NCBI GenBank assembly: GCA_017529865.1
Contig: JAFXNA010000003.1
Location: 1 to 64,000 of the forward strand
Direction: 5' to 3'
From: Bacteroidaceae bacterium
GTDB lineage: Bacteria > Bacteroidota > Bacteroidia > Bacteroidales > Bacteroidaceae
DNA length: 64,000 nt
The notes beneath the pieces were generated by a model, which worked only from the letters and a program-made list of their open reading frames with translations, was not told the origin of the DNA and did not search any database. This document shows, in pieces, positions 26,931-35,284 of the stretch; positions within the stretch are counted from its first letter, which is position 1; every line of letters starts with the position of its first letter. Made by a program: the position numbers and the translations under genes.

Positions 26931-26975
26931 GTTTCAACCCTTCCAAAAAAGTTCTAAGCCCAGCGACATCACGAA

Positions 26976-27026
26976 GCCACAGCAAGAGGCAGGGGCAGAA
27001 GGAAAAAGCCCCTGCTCAGCTGTGGA
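26976..27026. other. Long imperfect hairpin downstream of the SUMF1-like gene
   Basis: CCACAGC...GCTGTGG encloses GCAGGGGC...GCCCCTGC with an 11-nt loop: 15 pairs with one internal bulge. No T-run follows, so it is not a classical terminator. It may protect the mRNA 3' end. Confidence 0.6.
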
Positions 27027-27164
27027 TACAGGATGGGGCAAAAAAAGCATGTGCAGAGTGTGGAATGCAGCGAATACCCAATACTTTATCAATAACGAGA
27101 CCCACAAAACGTGAAAATTGTTCTCTCACATGAAAAAAAACTAAACTATAGTGCTGCGGAATTT

Positions 27165-27246
27165 AGGCTATCTTCTTCCTGTACAAACCCAATCCTGCGA
27201 CGAGTCTTTGGTTCCTTAGGTTGCAGTTCTGCGAGGGCGGTGCTGA
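27165..27246 (-). pseudogene. Fragment of an ORF6N-protein 3' end
   Basis: On the minus strand the segment reads STALAELQPKEPKTRRRIG then FVQEE, nearly identical to the C-terminus of the ORF6N protein at 54985-55563 (LAELQPKEPKPRRRIGFVQEE). Only about 80 bp survive. It abuts the Sel1 fragment on the other strand, with the junction near 27240. Confidence 0.75.
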
Positions 27247-27496
27247 GGCTCATATCAATATGGGATTTTGCTATTACAATGGTTATGGTGTTGAACAGAA
27301 TTATGATGAAGCAGCTCGATGGTACAAAATGGCAGCAGACAAAGGATACAGCGACGCAATGTATTATTTGGGTACACATTACATGGATGGAGACGGTGTC
27401 TCACAAAGCACGGATGAGGCAATAAGATTGTGGAAGGCTGCTGCAGAACAAGGAAATGAGAACGCATATAAGGCATTAGTGGAATATGGTTATTAA
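27240..27496 (+). pseudogene. 5'-truncated Sel1-repeat protein
   Basis: The reading frame AEAHINMGFCYYNGYGVEQNYDEAARWYK..., ADKGYSDAMYYLGTHYMDGDGV..., AAEQGNENAYKALVEYGY encodes just over two Sel1-like repeats (about 36 residues each) and stops. No start, signal or first repeat precedes it; the upstream DNA is ORF6N-derived. The only upstream start is a TTG within that fragment. I take it as a remnant. Confidence 0.7.
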
Positions 27497-27558
27497 GTAT
27501 GACGACAAGAAAGTTTTCAATGGTATAAGAGATAATGTTTAATCAAAAAAAAAGGATT

Positions 27559-28824
27559 ATGGCACTAATAAAATGTAAAGAATGTGAACATGAGGTTTAT
27601 GAGAAATCCTCGACATGTCAGAATTGTAGTACTCCAATCAAGAGGATACTTGTATTTTTGTCCTTATTAACAATGTTTCTTCCATCATTTTCGGACAATT
27701 ACGATATATATGTTGATGGAATCGCTTACAAAATAACAGGAAATAACAAGGTGGAGGTTGTTAATGCCTCAATCGTACAAAGTACTTTTGTCATCCCAGA
27801 ATATGTGTATAAATATGGCATGCCTTTCCGTGTCACCTCAATTGGTAACTTGGCATTCGTTGGCCCTTCAGATATCTTAGCCTCAGTGAGGATACCTAAT
27901 AGTGTCACATCCATCGGTGAGAGTGCTTTCTCTTTTTGCAGAGGTCTGACCTATATATATATTCCCAACAGTGTCACGGCTATCGGAGAGTCTGCTTTCC
28001 GGGGTTGCAGTGGCCTATCTTCTCTAACCATTCCAAATAGTGTCACATCCATTGGCGATCATGCTTTCGATGGCTGTAGTGGCTTGACCTCAGTGACCAT
28101 CGGAAATAGTGTTACATCCATTGGTTATGAAGCTTTCTATGGTTGCAGTAACTTAACCTCTGTAACCATTCCAAATAGTGTCACATCCATTGGTGATAAA
28201 GCATTCTCTGGCTGCAGGGGCTTGACCTCAGTGGCCATAGGAAATAGTGTCACATCCATTGGTTATGAAGCATTCTATGGCTGCAATGGCTTGACCTCAG
28301 TGACCATTGGGAACAGTGTTACATCTATTGGCGAAGGTGCTTTCCGCTGGTGCTCTAGCTTGACCTCTGTAACAATTCCAAATAGTGTTACATCCATTGG
28401 TAAGTCTGCTTTCGGTGGTTGTAAAGGATTGACATCATTGACCATTGGGAATAGTGTTACATCCATTGGTGATTGGGCTTTCGCTGACTGCAGCGGATTG
28501 ACGTCTGTGACCATTCCAAATGGCGTCACATCCATCGGAGATGGGACCTTCTCTGGTTGCAGTGGTCTGACTTTTGTGACCATTCCAAATAATGTTACAT
28601 CCATTGGTAAGATAGCTTTCAAAGGCTGCAAGAATTTGAAAACAGTTATCCTTCCAAGTACTGTCAAATCTATTGGTAAGGATGCTTTCAAAGACACTTA
28701 CTTCATCATCCAAAAGATAGAGGGTCGATTCCTTATGCCATTTAAACTTATAGTTAATAAGACACGCCCTAAGGAAAATAACAAAGACCAAGGTGGGTGG
28801 CAAAGGTTTCCAACAAAGAAATAG
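27559..28824 (+). CDS. Zinc-ribbon / BspA-like leucine-rich-repeat chimera
   Basis: 421 residues from ATG 27559, preceded by AAAGGATT. Residues 1-28 (MALIKCKECEHEVYEKSS then CQNC) are a CxxC/CxxC zinc ribbon. Directly after comes ILVFLSLLTMFLPSFS, which looks like the hydrophobic core of a signal peptide, then a beta domain and about 12 BspA-type repeats of 23 residues (IPNSVTSIGxxAFxGCxxLTSVT). BspA repeats act in surface adhesion. A cytoplasmic-type ribbon ahead of an export signal is abnormal and suggests fusion of two genes. The last 40 residues are unlike the usual C-terminal tails, so the 3' end may also be damaged. Confidence 0.78.
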   Translation: MALIKCKECEHEVYEKSSTCQNCSTPIKRILVFLSLLTMFLPSFSDNYDIYVDGIAYKITGNNKVEVVNASIVQSTFVIPEYVYKYGMPFRVTSIGNLAFVGPSDILASVRIPNSVTSIGESAFSFCRGLTYIYIPNSVTAIGESAFRGCSGLSSLTIPNSVTSIGDHAFDGCSGLTSVTIGNSVTSIGYEAFYGCSNLTSVTIPNSVTSIGDKAFSGCRGLTSVAIGNSVTSIGYEAFYGCNGLTSVTIGNSVTSIGEGAFRWCSSLTSVTIPNSVTSIGKSAFGGCKGLTSLTIGNSVTSIGDWAFADCSGLTSVTIPNGVTSIGDGTFSGCSGLTFVTIPNNVTSIGKIAFKGCKNLKTVILPSTVKSIGKDAFKDTYFIIQKIEGRFLMPFKLIVNKTRPKENNKDQGGWQRFPTKK

Positions 28825-28970
28825 TATCCAAGTGATATAGATAGGATTCTCTCCGATTCTGGTACGTATCATAGGATTCAAAGAAGAACTACACAATACT
28901 GATGGCAGGATAAAGAGGTCAACCTGCCAGAAGCACAATAATAACCAATCGACTTCAAAAATATATAGTT

Positions 28971-29558
28971 ATGTTAAACAAAGAATTTCAAGAGCTAAAA
29001 GCACAATGGGGGACAAATTCTACAGAACGTGAAATCATTATTGAAAAAATGAAAGAGAATCTAAAGAGTAGAAACAATGGGGAATCCAAGTATGTATTCG
29101 AATACACCAATTCAAAGAAAATTGTTGACATTGATGCGTGCTCAAATTTTCCAGAAGACTTATTTGAGATAGATGGCGATATGAATCCTATGGGAAAATA
29201 GAACGAAAATACTGTATTTGCTATGATAGTACCTAAAATATATCGTAATACAATTTCCCAAATGGAATTTATGTTTGGTTTGGTCGCAATACCATTGCCT
29301 TCATTTAATGGAGAAGCGTTTTTATTTTGTCATCATCAAAAGCCTAATAATTATGAGAAAAAAATTGCTGTTAGATTCAACGGTGAAGACGGTGAGGGTT
29401 ATGATGTATATGACTATGACAAAGAGCTTGAATATGATAATATGTCATTATCGCATTCTGATATGATTGGACCTGCAATAATTAAAAATATTGAAACCAT
29501 TTTTCCAGACATTCATAAAATGAGAGCTATGACAGCGCGCTTTCATGGTGTCGTTTGA
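28971..29558 (+). pseudogene. Unknown gene interrupted by an in-frame TAG
   Basis: Two ORFs of 76 and 111 codons (28971-29201, 29223-29558) lie in the same frame, separated only by TAG at 29199-29201 and seven sense codons. Read through, they give one 195-residue protein ...DGDMNPMGK-stop-NENTVFAMIVPKIYRN.... TGG to TAG would explain it. I recognise no domain. Both parts are A/T-rich like the neighbouring accessory DNA. It could also be two small genes. Confidence 0.55.
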
Positions 29559-29673
29559 CTTCCACATCAGGGATGAAAGTCAAAATAACCTATACCAAAG
29601 TCTCTGATAGCTCGATTGACAAGTATTTCAAAAAGAGTTAGCATCACCTTAGCTTTATGACTTCCTCCTCCCC

Positions 29674-29706
29674 AAAAACAAACAAGCGGCGCCAATGGCG
29701 TCGCTT
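29674..29706 (-). terminator. Terminator of the antitoxin-toxin fusion gene
   Basis: On the minus strand AAGCGACGCC and GGCGCCGCTT (one mismatch) pair around a short loop, followed by TGTTTGTTTTTGG. Similar hairpins are at 30192 and 30957. Confidence 0.7.
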
Positions 29707-29725
29707 GGTGTGTGTAAGATATATT

Positions 29726-30022
29726 CTATTTTGTCCAGTCTTCCGTTTTGATGCCTTCGATGCGGTTGAAATGTTTCTGGTTATGGGTGACAACGGTCAT
29801 ATTAGCCGTCCGACCGGTGCGTATCTGCTCCATGATCTCGTTTGTCGAACGCGGGTCATTACTCCATCCTCCGAAGAAACGATCAATCTCAGAGGCTACT
29901 CGCTCACGACGGTCCGCTTCTGTCTCGCTGACGCTATCACGCAGACGGCGGGACAAGGCGAGGCGCTCGCTTGCCGACAGGCGCTGGGCCTGACTCCAAA
30001 TGCTATCAATAGAAATTCCCAT
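29726..30022 (-). pseudogene. Antitoxin fused to the C-terminal tail of a VapC-like PIN toxin
   Basis: 98 residues. Residues 1-72 (MGISIDSIWSQAQRLSASER...) look like a small antitoxin of the VapB-partner type. Residues 73-98 (NMTVVTHNQKHFNRIEGI then KTEDW) are the typical last strand and helix of a VapC PIN domain. The rest of the toxin, including most catalytic acids, is missing. An in-frame deletion of about 300-350 bp across the antitoxin stop and toxin body would produce this. It is probably inactive as a toxin, but may still bind antitoxin operators or partners. Confidence 0.7.
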
Positions 30023-30072
30023 ATTTGTTATTCGTTATTATTCGTTTCACGCAAAATGCTGCGCATTTCTCG

Positions 30073-30186
30073 CTGCAAATTTAATGCATTAATTATAATC
30101 CACCAAACATTTTAGCAGGAAAACATCAAAAACGTTTGTCCGTTTCACAGATAGTAACTGTTTTTATGCCTATAAGTCACATTCCC
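30073..30186. repeat. 114-bp direct repeat, copy 1 (inter-cassette promoter unit)
   Basis: Identical to 30844-30957 except for three substitutions and no indels. It contains the promoter for the antitoxin fusion and ends beside a terminator hairpin. Confidence 0.9.
30076..30107 (-). promoter_or_regulatory. Promoter of the antitoxin fusion gene
   Basis: On the minus strand TTTG (30104-30107), 20 bp, then TAAATTTG (30076-30083): a complete Bacteroidota -33/-7 pair. Confidence 0.75.
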
Positions 30187-30191
30187 TCCCC

Positions 30192-30225
30192 CAAAAACAA
30201 ACAAGCGGCGCTGATGCGTCGCTTG
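30192..30225 (-). terminator. Terminator after the DUF2442 gene
   Basis: AAGCGACGC and GCGCCGCTT pair around ATCA, then TGTTTGTTTTTGG on the minus strand. An outer CACATTCCC/GGGAATGTG pair (30178-30186, 30232-30240) extends it. Confidence 0.75.
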
Positions 30226-30252
30226 GTGTGTGGGAATGTGCTTGAAGTAATT

Positions 30253-30504
30253 CTATACGATTGCTCCTGCGTATAATTGTTCTATCGGGAAAATCAAGTC
30301 CCAGTTCTTTCCCCATACGATATTGCCGTTATCGATAGAGAAGCGGCTGAACTTGCGAGGGTCGAGATACTTGTTGTATTGCGGATGAGGATGGCGACGG
30401 ATAAAGTCACCAATATCCACCACTTTATTCGTGTTATCGCTGAAAGTCAGGCGAATCATCAGATTGCCTGCGTTTTCAGCTTTTGTAATATATAACCGCT
30501 TCAT
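30253..30504 (-). CDS. DUF2442 protein, probable antitoxin partner
   Basis: 83 residues. AAGGAGG lies 7 bp before ATG 30504, which fixes that start over an upstream TTG. The sequence LTFSDNTNKVVDIGDFI...YNKYLDPRKFSRFSIDNGNIVWG...FPIEQLY is the DUF2442 pattern. DUF2442 and DUF4160 genes occur as adjacent pairs thought to be toxin-antitoxin modules. Twelve bp separate the two here. Confidence 0.85.
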   Translation of the reverse strand: MKRLYITKAENAGNLMIRLTFSDNTNKVVDIGDFIRRHPHPQYNKYLDPRKFSRFSIDNGNIVWGKNWDLIFPIEQLYAGAIV

Positions 30505-30516
30505 AACCAATCCTCC

Positions 30517-30819
30517 TTATAGTTTTTTGTTTATTCTCGTGCTTCGAATGCTTTGTTTCAATACAAAGAACTTCACCCACTTCTGGATAATGTTCTTATG
30601 GTATTTCCTGACAAACTCCTCTGCTGTACGCTTATCTTTTTCTGGCAATGGATCTGCACCTTTCTTTTCTCGCACATGAATATCCACCAGCTCACCGTCC
30701 ATCATGATAAGGTCGAATATACTTTCTTTGTCGCCATGAAGCACATGAACGTGTATAGGCTCGTGCTCATTGGAGAAGAAGTAAAAGATAAATCCAAAGT
30801 ATTCAAATATTTTAGGCAT
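30517..30819 (-). CDS. DUF4160 protein, probable toxin-antitoxin partner
   Basis: 100 residues. FGFIFYFFSNEHEPIHVHVLHGDKE and the later EEFVRKYHKNIIQKW match DUF4160. First gene of a two-gene unit with DUF2442, driven by the promoter in the 114-bp repeat (30847-30878). Which partner is toxic cannot be told from sequence. Confidence 0.85.
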   Translation of the reverse strand: MPKIFEYFGFIFYFFSNEHEPIHVHVLHGDKESIFDLIMMDGELVDIHVREKKGADPLPEKDKRTAEEFVRKYHKNIIQKWVKFFVLKQSIRSTRINKKL

Positions 30820-30843
30820 ACGCAGTTAGTTTTGTATTTTCAC

Positions 30844-30957
30844 CTGCAAATTTAATGCATTAATTATAATCCACCAAACATTTTTGCAGGAAAACATCAA
30901 AAACGTTTGTTCGTTTCACAGAAAGTAACTGTTTTTATGCCTATAAGTCACATTCCC
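30844..30957. repeat. 114-bp direct repeat, copy 2
   Basis: Pairs with 30073-30186. The two copies bracket the DUF4160-DUF2442 module exactly from terminator to promoter. Confidence 0.9.
30847..30878 (-). promoter_or_regulatory. Promoter of the DUF4160-DUF2442 unit
   Basis: TTTG (30875-30878), 20 bp, TAAATTTG (30847-30854) on the minus strand, 27 bp before the start. Confidence 0.75.
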
Positions 30958-31004
30958 AAAAACAAACAAGCGGCGCCGCTCGATAGTGAGTAGCGTCGCT
31001 TGGT
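30957..31004 (-). terminator. Terminator of the esterase gene
   Basis: AAGCGACGC...GGCGCCGCTT on the minus strand with a longer loop than the two other copies, then TGTTTGTTTTTGG. Confidence 0.7.
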
Positions 31005-31023
31005 GTTACTGAAAGCGAAAAGG

Positions 31024-32190
<1,167 letters not shown>

Positions 32191-32242
32191 TTATTACATT
32201 CTTTATTTTACATTATTACATTTTTTAATTATTAAATTATTA

Positions 32243-33214
32243 CTATTCGTCCATCGGATAGCGGACGCCCCACTTCTCACGCAACTCATCCATCAGCTGC
32301 ATGATGTAGAGGGTCTCATAGAACGGCATTTCGCGCGGCTCGAGCAGTCCTTCGGCCAAAGCATCGCGACAGGCAATGAACTGGTACTCGTAGCCGGTAA
32401 TCTGCTCGGGAACGGCAAACTCTTCGACAAACGTGCGGTCGTGTCCTGAGAGTCGTACCCGCTGTGGGTTGTTGATATTGTCGATGATGATATTTCCCTC
32501 CGTGCCGGCAATGACGCCGATATTATCGCCTACACAGCAAGCACTCGACTGGAGGTTGGCCATGATACCAGAGGTAAGGACGAGGGTGATGGTGTTCGTA
32601 AGATCCATACCTGTCTGCGACTTCACACAATTCCCTTCCATCGACAATATATCCTCGTTGATGAACATACGCACGAAATTGAGCGCATACACACCGAGGT
32701 CGAGCAACGCACCGCCGCAGAGGTCGGGACGCATGATGCGCGGCTTGTCGCCCATCGAATAGCCCAGCGTTGCCGTCACGAGGTGCGGCGTTCCAATACG
32801 TCCATCAGCAATCATTTTCCTGACCATTGGGACTACAGGCTGATAGCGTGTCCAGATAGCCTCAGCGATGAATACCTTACGGCTTAATGCCAGGTCGACA
32901 ATCTCCTTGGCCTGACGATGATTCGCCATAAAGGCTTTCTCCACCAAGCAGGGTTTGTTACGAAGCAAAGCCTCGCGAGTCACATCATAATGGTGGGAAT
33001 GTGGTGTCGCAACATATACCAAATCGACATCAGGGTCGTCGAGCAGAGCGGCATACGATCCGTAAGCCTTCGTACAGCCCCATTGAGCAGCAAAAGCATC
33101 GGCCTTCTCCTGCGAACGGGATGCGATGGCATAACACGAGATGTCGTCAAGATGACGAAGGGTGATGGCGGCTTTCTCTGCAATCCAGCCGGCACCGATA
33201 ATTCCTACTTTCAT
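32243..33214 (-). CDS. Gfo/Idh/MocA-family oxidoreductase
   Basis: 323 residues from the ATG preceded by GGAAAC (start MKVGIIGAGWIAEKAA); an ATG three codons upstream is also possible. The GxGxxA Rossmann loop, YVATPHSHHYD and CLVEKAFMAN (EK catalytic lysine) mark the family. It would oxidise or reduce a sugar or cyclitol with NAD(P). It precedes sugar-modification genes on the same strand, so a role in surface sugar synthesis is plausible. Confidence 0.85.
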   Translation of the reverse strand: MKVGIIGAGWIAEKAAITLRHLDDISCYAIASRSQEKADAFAAQWGCTKAYGSYAALLDDPDVDLVYVATPHSHHYDVTREALLRNKPCLVEKAFMANHRQAKEIVDLALSRKVFIAEAIWTRYQPVVPMVRKMIADGRIGTPHLVTATLGYSMGDKPRIMRPDLCGGALLDLGVYALNFVRMFINEDILSMEGNCVKSQTGMDLTNTITLVLTSGIMANLQSSACCVGDNIGVIAGTEGNIIIDNINNPQRVRLSGHDRTFVEEFAVPEQITGYEYQFIACRDALAEGLLEPREMPFYETLYIMQLMDELREKWGVRYPMDE

Positions 33215-33282
33215 TGTTTCCATGGTCGTAATCTATAATTTATAATGTATAATGCATAATGCATAATTATACTCTTCACGCT

Positions 33283-34326
33283 TCACGCTCCACTCTTCAG
33301 TATCTCTATCGTTCGCTGGATAGCGTCACGAATCGTGTATCGTGGCGTGAATCCGATGCCCTTCAGTCGGCTGTTGTCGAGTACGGCTTTCGTTGCGATG
33401 CTGAACCCCTTCGCTTCGGTCTCAGTTGGAAGGTCGAACACCACTTGTCGGCCAGCACATTCAGCACAGATGGCGGCAAAATCACGCAAATGGACATCGC
33501 AGGCCTCGTTGCTGATATTGTATGGCACACCCACTTCGCCATAGAGCAACACATGCAACATCGCGGCTACCGCATCAGCCACATAGGTATAGGAGAAGTA
33601 TTGCTCGCCCTTGCTCTTCAACACGATATCCTCCCCTGCCACAGCTTTCTGGATGAATTGCGACGATGCTTTCGTGTCGGATGCCAGCATCGTAGGGCCA
33701 AACACACGAGAGAGACGCACAATCTTCACCTTCACGCCCTTCTCGGCCATGTAGGACTGACACAACGCCTCGCTCACACGCTTCGATTCAGTATAGCAGG
33801 AACGGGCATTCTTCAGATTGAGTGTACCGGTATAGTCCTCCGTAAACACATCATCTCCCTTCGCGTTCCCATAGACCTCCACTGTCGAAGGATAAAGCAC
33901 CGTAGCACCCGTCTGTTGTGCGAGTTCCAAAGCATACTCCGCCCCCTTCACATTAATCATGATGGTTTCGATGGGGTACTGGGAATAAGCAAGTGGATGA
34001 GTATGGCTGGCAAGAGGGATAATAAAGTGGAGAGTGGAGAGTGAAGAGTGAAGAGTGCTGAAAGGCTTCGTGATATCGTGCTCGAGGAACGTGAAGTGAG
34101 GGTTGTCGAAGTACTCACCCAATCGCTCGGCAGCCTTATCGCGACTACGCCCCACAGCAATGACATCAACGTCGCCCAACTGCATCAACGCATCGATGAG
34201 TTGAACGCCAATCAGTCCGGTGGCTCCTGTTATCAAGAACCGCTTGCCTCGCAACTGCTCGATATCCTTGACTGCAAGGATATTCGCAAGGTCCTCTTGG
34301 TATAATGGATGGGATTTATAATTCAT
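33283..34326 (-). CDS. NAD-dependent epimerase/dehydratase
   Basis: 347 residues of extended SDR type: FLITGATGLIGVQLI (TGxxGxxG), a catalytic YTESKR (YxxxK) and a central PSTVEVYG. The substrate is probably a nucleotide-activated sugar. At about residues 90-98 an odd FSTLHSSLSTLHF stretch is encoded by GAGAGTGAAGAGTG-type repeat DNA (34026-34058). It lies directly downstream of the cytidylyltransferase gene. Confidence 0.83.
   Translation of the reverse strand: MNYKSHPLYQEDLANILAVKDIEQLRGKRFLITGATGLIGVQLIDALMQLGDVDVIAVGRSRDKAAERLGEYFDNPHFTFLEHDITKPFSTLHSSLSTLHFIIPLASHTHPLAYSQYPIETIMINVKGAEYALELAQQTGATVLYPSTVEVYGNAKGDDVFTEDYTGTLNLKNARSCYTESKRVSEALCQSYMAEKGVKVKIVRLSRVFGPTMLASDTKASSQFIQKAVAGEDIVLKSKGEQYFSYTYVADAVAAMLHVLLYGEVGVPYNISNEACDVHLRDFAAICAECAGRQVVFDLPTETEAKGFSIATKAVLDNSRLKGIGFTPRYTIRDAIQRTIEILKSGA
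34026..34058. repeat. GAGAGTGAAGAGTG repeat (family C) inside the epimerase gene
   Basis: Tandem GAGAGTG/AAGAGTG words; related copies at 36095-36120 (intergenic) and 49537-49566 (inside the anti-sigma-like gene). Confidence 0.6.
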
Positions 34327-34400
34327 AATTTATAATGCATAATGCATAATTGACTACGTCGAACTAAAGTTTCATAATGCATAATTGACAATGCATAATT
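34321..34400. repeat. Family B AT-rich repeats before the epimerase gene
   Basis: Three blocks of ATTCATAAT/ATGCATAAT words. The interval between epimerase and cytidylyltransferase holds nothing else. Confidence 0.65.
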
Positions 34401-34414
34401 ATATTTTTTACATT

Positions 34415-35134
34415 CTATAATTTTTTCATTTTTACATTGTTCAAGTACCCTTTAAATATCTCCAAGTCATCAGGCGTTGTGAGTTTGATGTTCTTGTCGC
34501 TACCTGCGGCGAAATGAAGTCGCACACCCAGTTCCACCATCATGGTGTTCGTGTAGTGAGAGCCACGAATACCGATTTCCCTCTCGAATGCCTCATGATA
34601 TTTTTCATCGAGCAGTCCAAAGCGATAGGCCTGCGGTGTACAGACACGACGGAGGGTCTCACGAGGAATGAACTGCGTCGTTGTGGTGTCATCATCCTGA
34701 CTCACTACGAAAATCTGCTCGTTGTACGGCATCGACGACACCGCGTTTCCACACTGCTGTGCGGTCTTGATGACATCAGTCAGCACCTCGGCGTCGACCA
34801 GCGGACGGATACCGTCGTGTACTACGACAATATCATCTGCCGTGCATTTGTCTTCCAGGTTGAACACACCGTTGCGGATAGACTCCTGCACCATTGCGCC
34901 GCCTGTCACAATCCACTTCAGTTTCGTGATGTTGTACTGCTTGGCATACGACCACACCACTTGCTCCCACCCTTCGATGCACACCACTTCGATGGCATCA
35001 ATCATAGGATGGCGCTCAAAACTGTCGAGTGTGTACATGAGAATCGGTTTGTCGTACACATTGATGAACTGCTTCGGAATGGTCTGCCCCATGCGGTTGC
35101 CCACCCCACCGGCTACGATGATTGCTGTTGTCAT
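34415..35134 (-). CDS. IspD/TarI-family cytidylyltransferase
   Basis: 239 residues from ATG 35134; the longer frame is family B repeat translated. AIIVAGGVGNRMGQTIPKQF is the CTP-binding start; DIVVVHDGIRPLV and KLTTPDDLEIFK follow. YTNTMMVE stands where true IspD has a T-D-D/E motif, and the neighbours (epimerase, LicD) are those of alditol-phosphate decoration, so a TarI-like CDP-alditol synthase is at least as likely as IspD. The promoter at 35152-35159 is divergent from licD. Confidence 0.8.
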   Translation of the reverse strand: MTTAIIVAGGVGNRMGQTIPKQFINVYDKPILMYTLDSFERHPMIDAIEVVCIEGWEQVVWSYAKQYNITKLKWIVTGGAMVQESIRNGVFNLEDKCTADDIVVVHDGIRPLVDAEVLTDVIKTAQQCGNAVSSMPYNEQIFVVSQDDDTTTTQFIPRETLRRVCTPQAYRFGLLDEKYHEAFEREIGIRGSHYTNTMMVELGVRLHFAAGSDKNIKLTTPDDLEIFKGYLNNVKMKKL

Positions 35135-35151
35135 ATTGTACTTATTTTTGA

Positions 35152-35159
35152 CAAAGGTA
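35152..35159 (-). promoter_or_regulatory. -7 box of the cytidylyltransferase-epimerase unit
   Basis: TACCTTTG on the minus strand, 18 bp before the start codon. Confidence 0.65.
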
Positions 35160-35162
35160 GGA

Positions 35163-35198
35163 AATAATTCATAATTCACAATGCATAATTCATAATTT
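35163..35198. repeat. Family B repeat between divergent promoters
   Basis: TAATTCATAATTCACAATG then CATAATTCATAATTTT. Followed at 35219-35245 by a reiterated GCGGTAAGCAGTAAGC motif. Confidence 0.65.
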
Positions 35199-35254
35199 TC
35201 TTCATTTTTTTTCATTTTTTAAGCGGTAAGCAGTAAGCGGTAAGCTTTTTTTTG

Positions 35255-35262
35255 TATCTTTG
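35255..35262 (+). promoter_or_regulatory. -7 box of licD
   Basis: TATCTTTG 23 bp before ATG 35285. Confidence 0.65.
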
Positions 35263-35284
35263 CACATGAAAACGAATAATTACA

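Noticed and set aside
35135..35215. N-terminal extension of the cytidylyltransferase
   Set aside because: The extra 27 codons are translated family B repeat and contain the promoter; the conserved start is MTTAIIVAGG.
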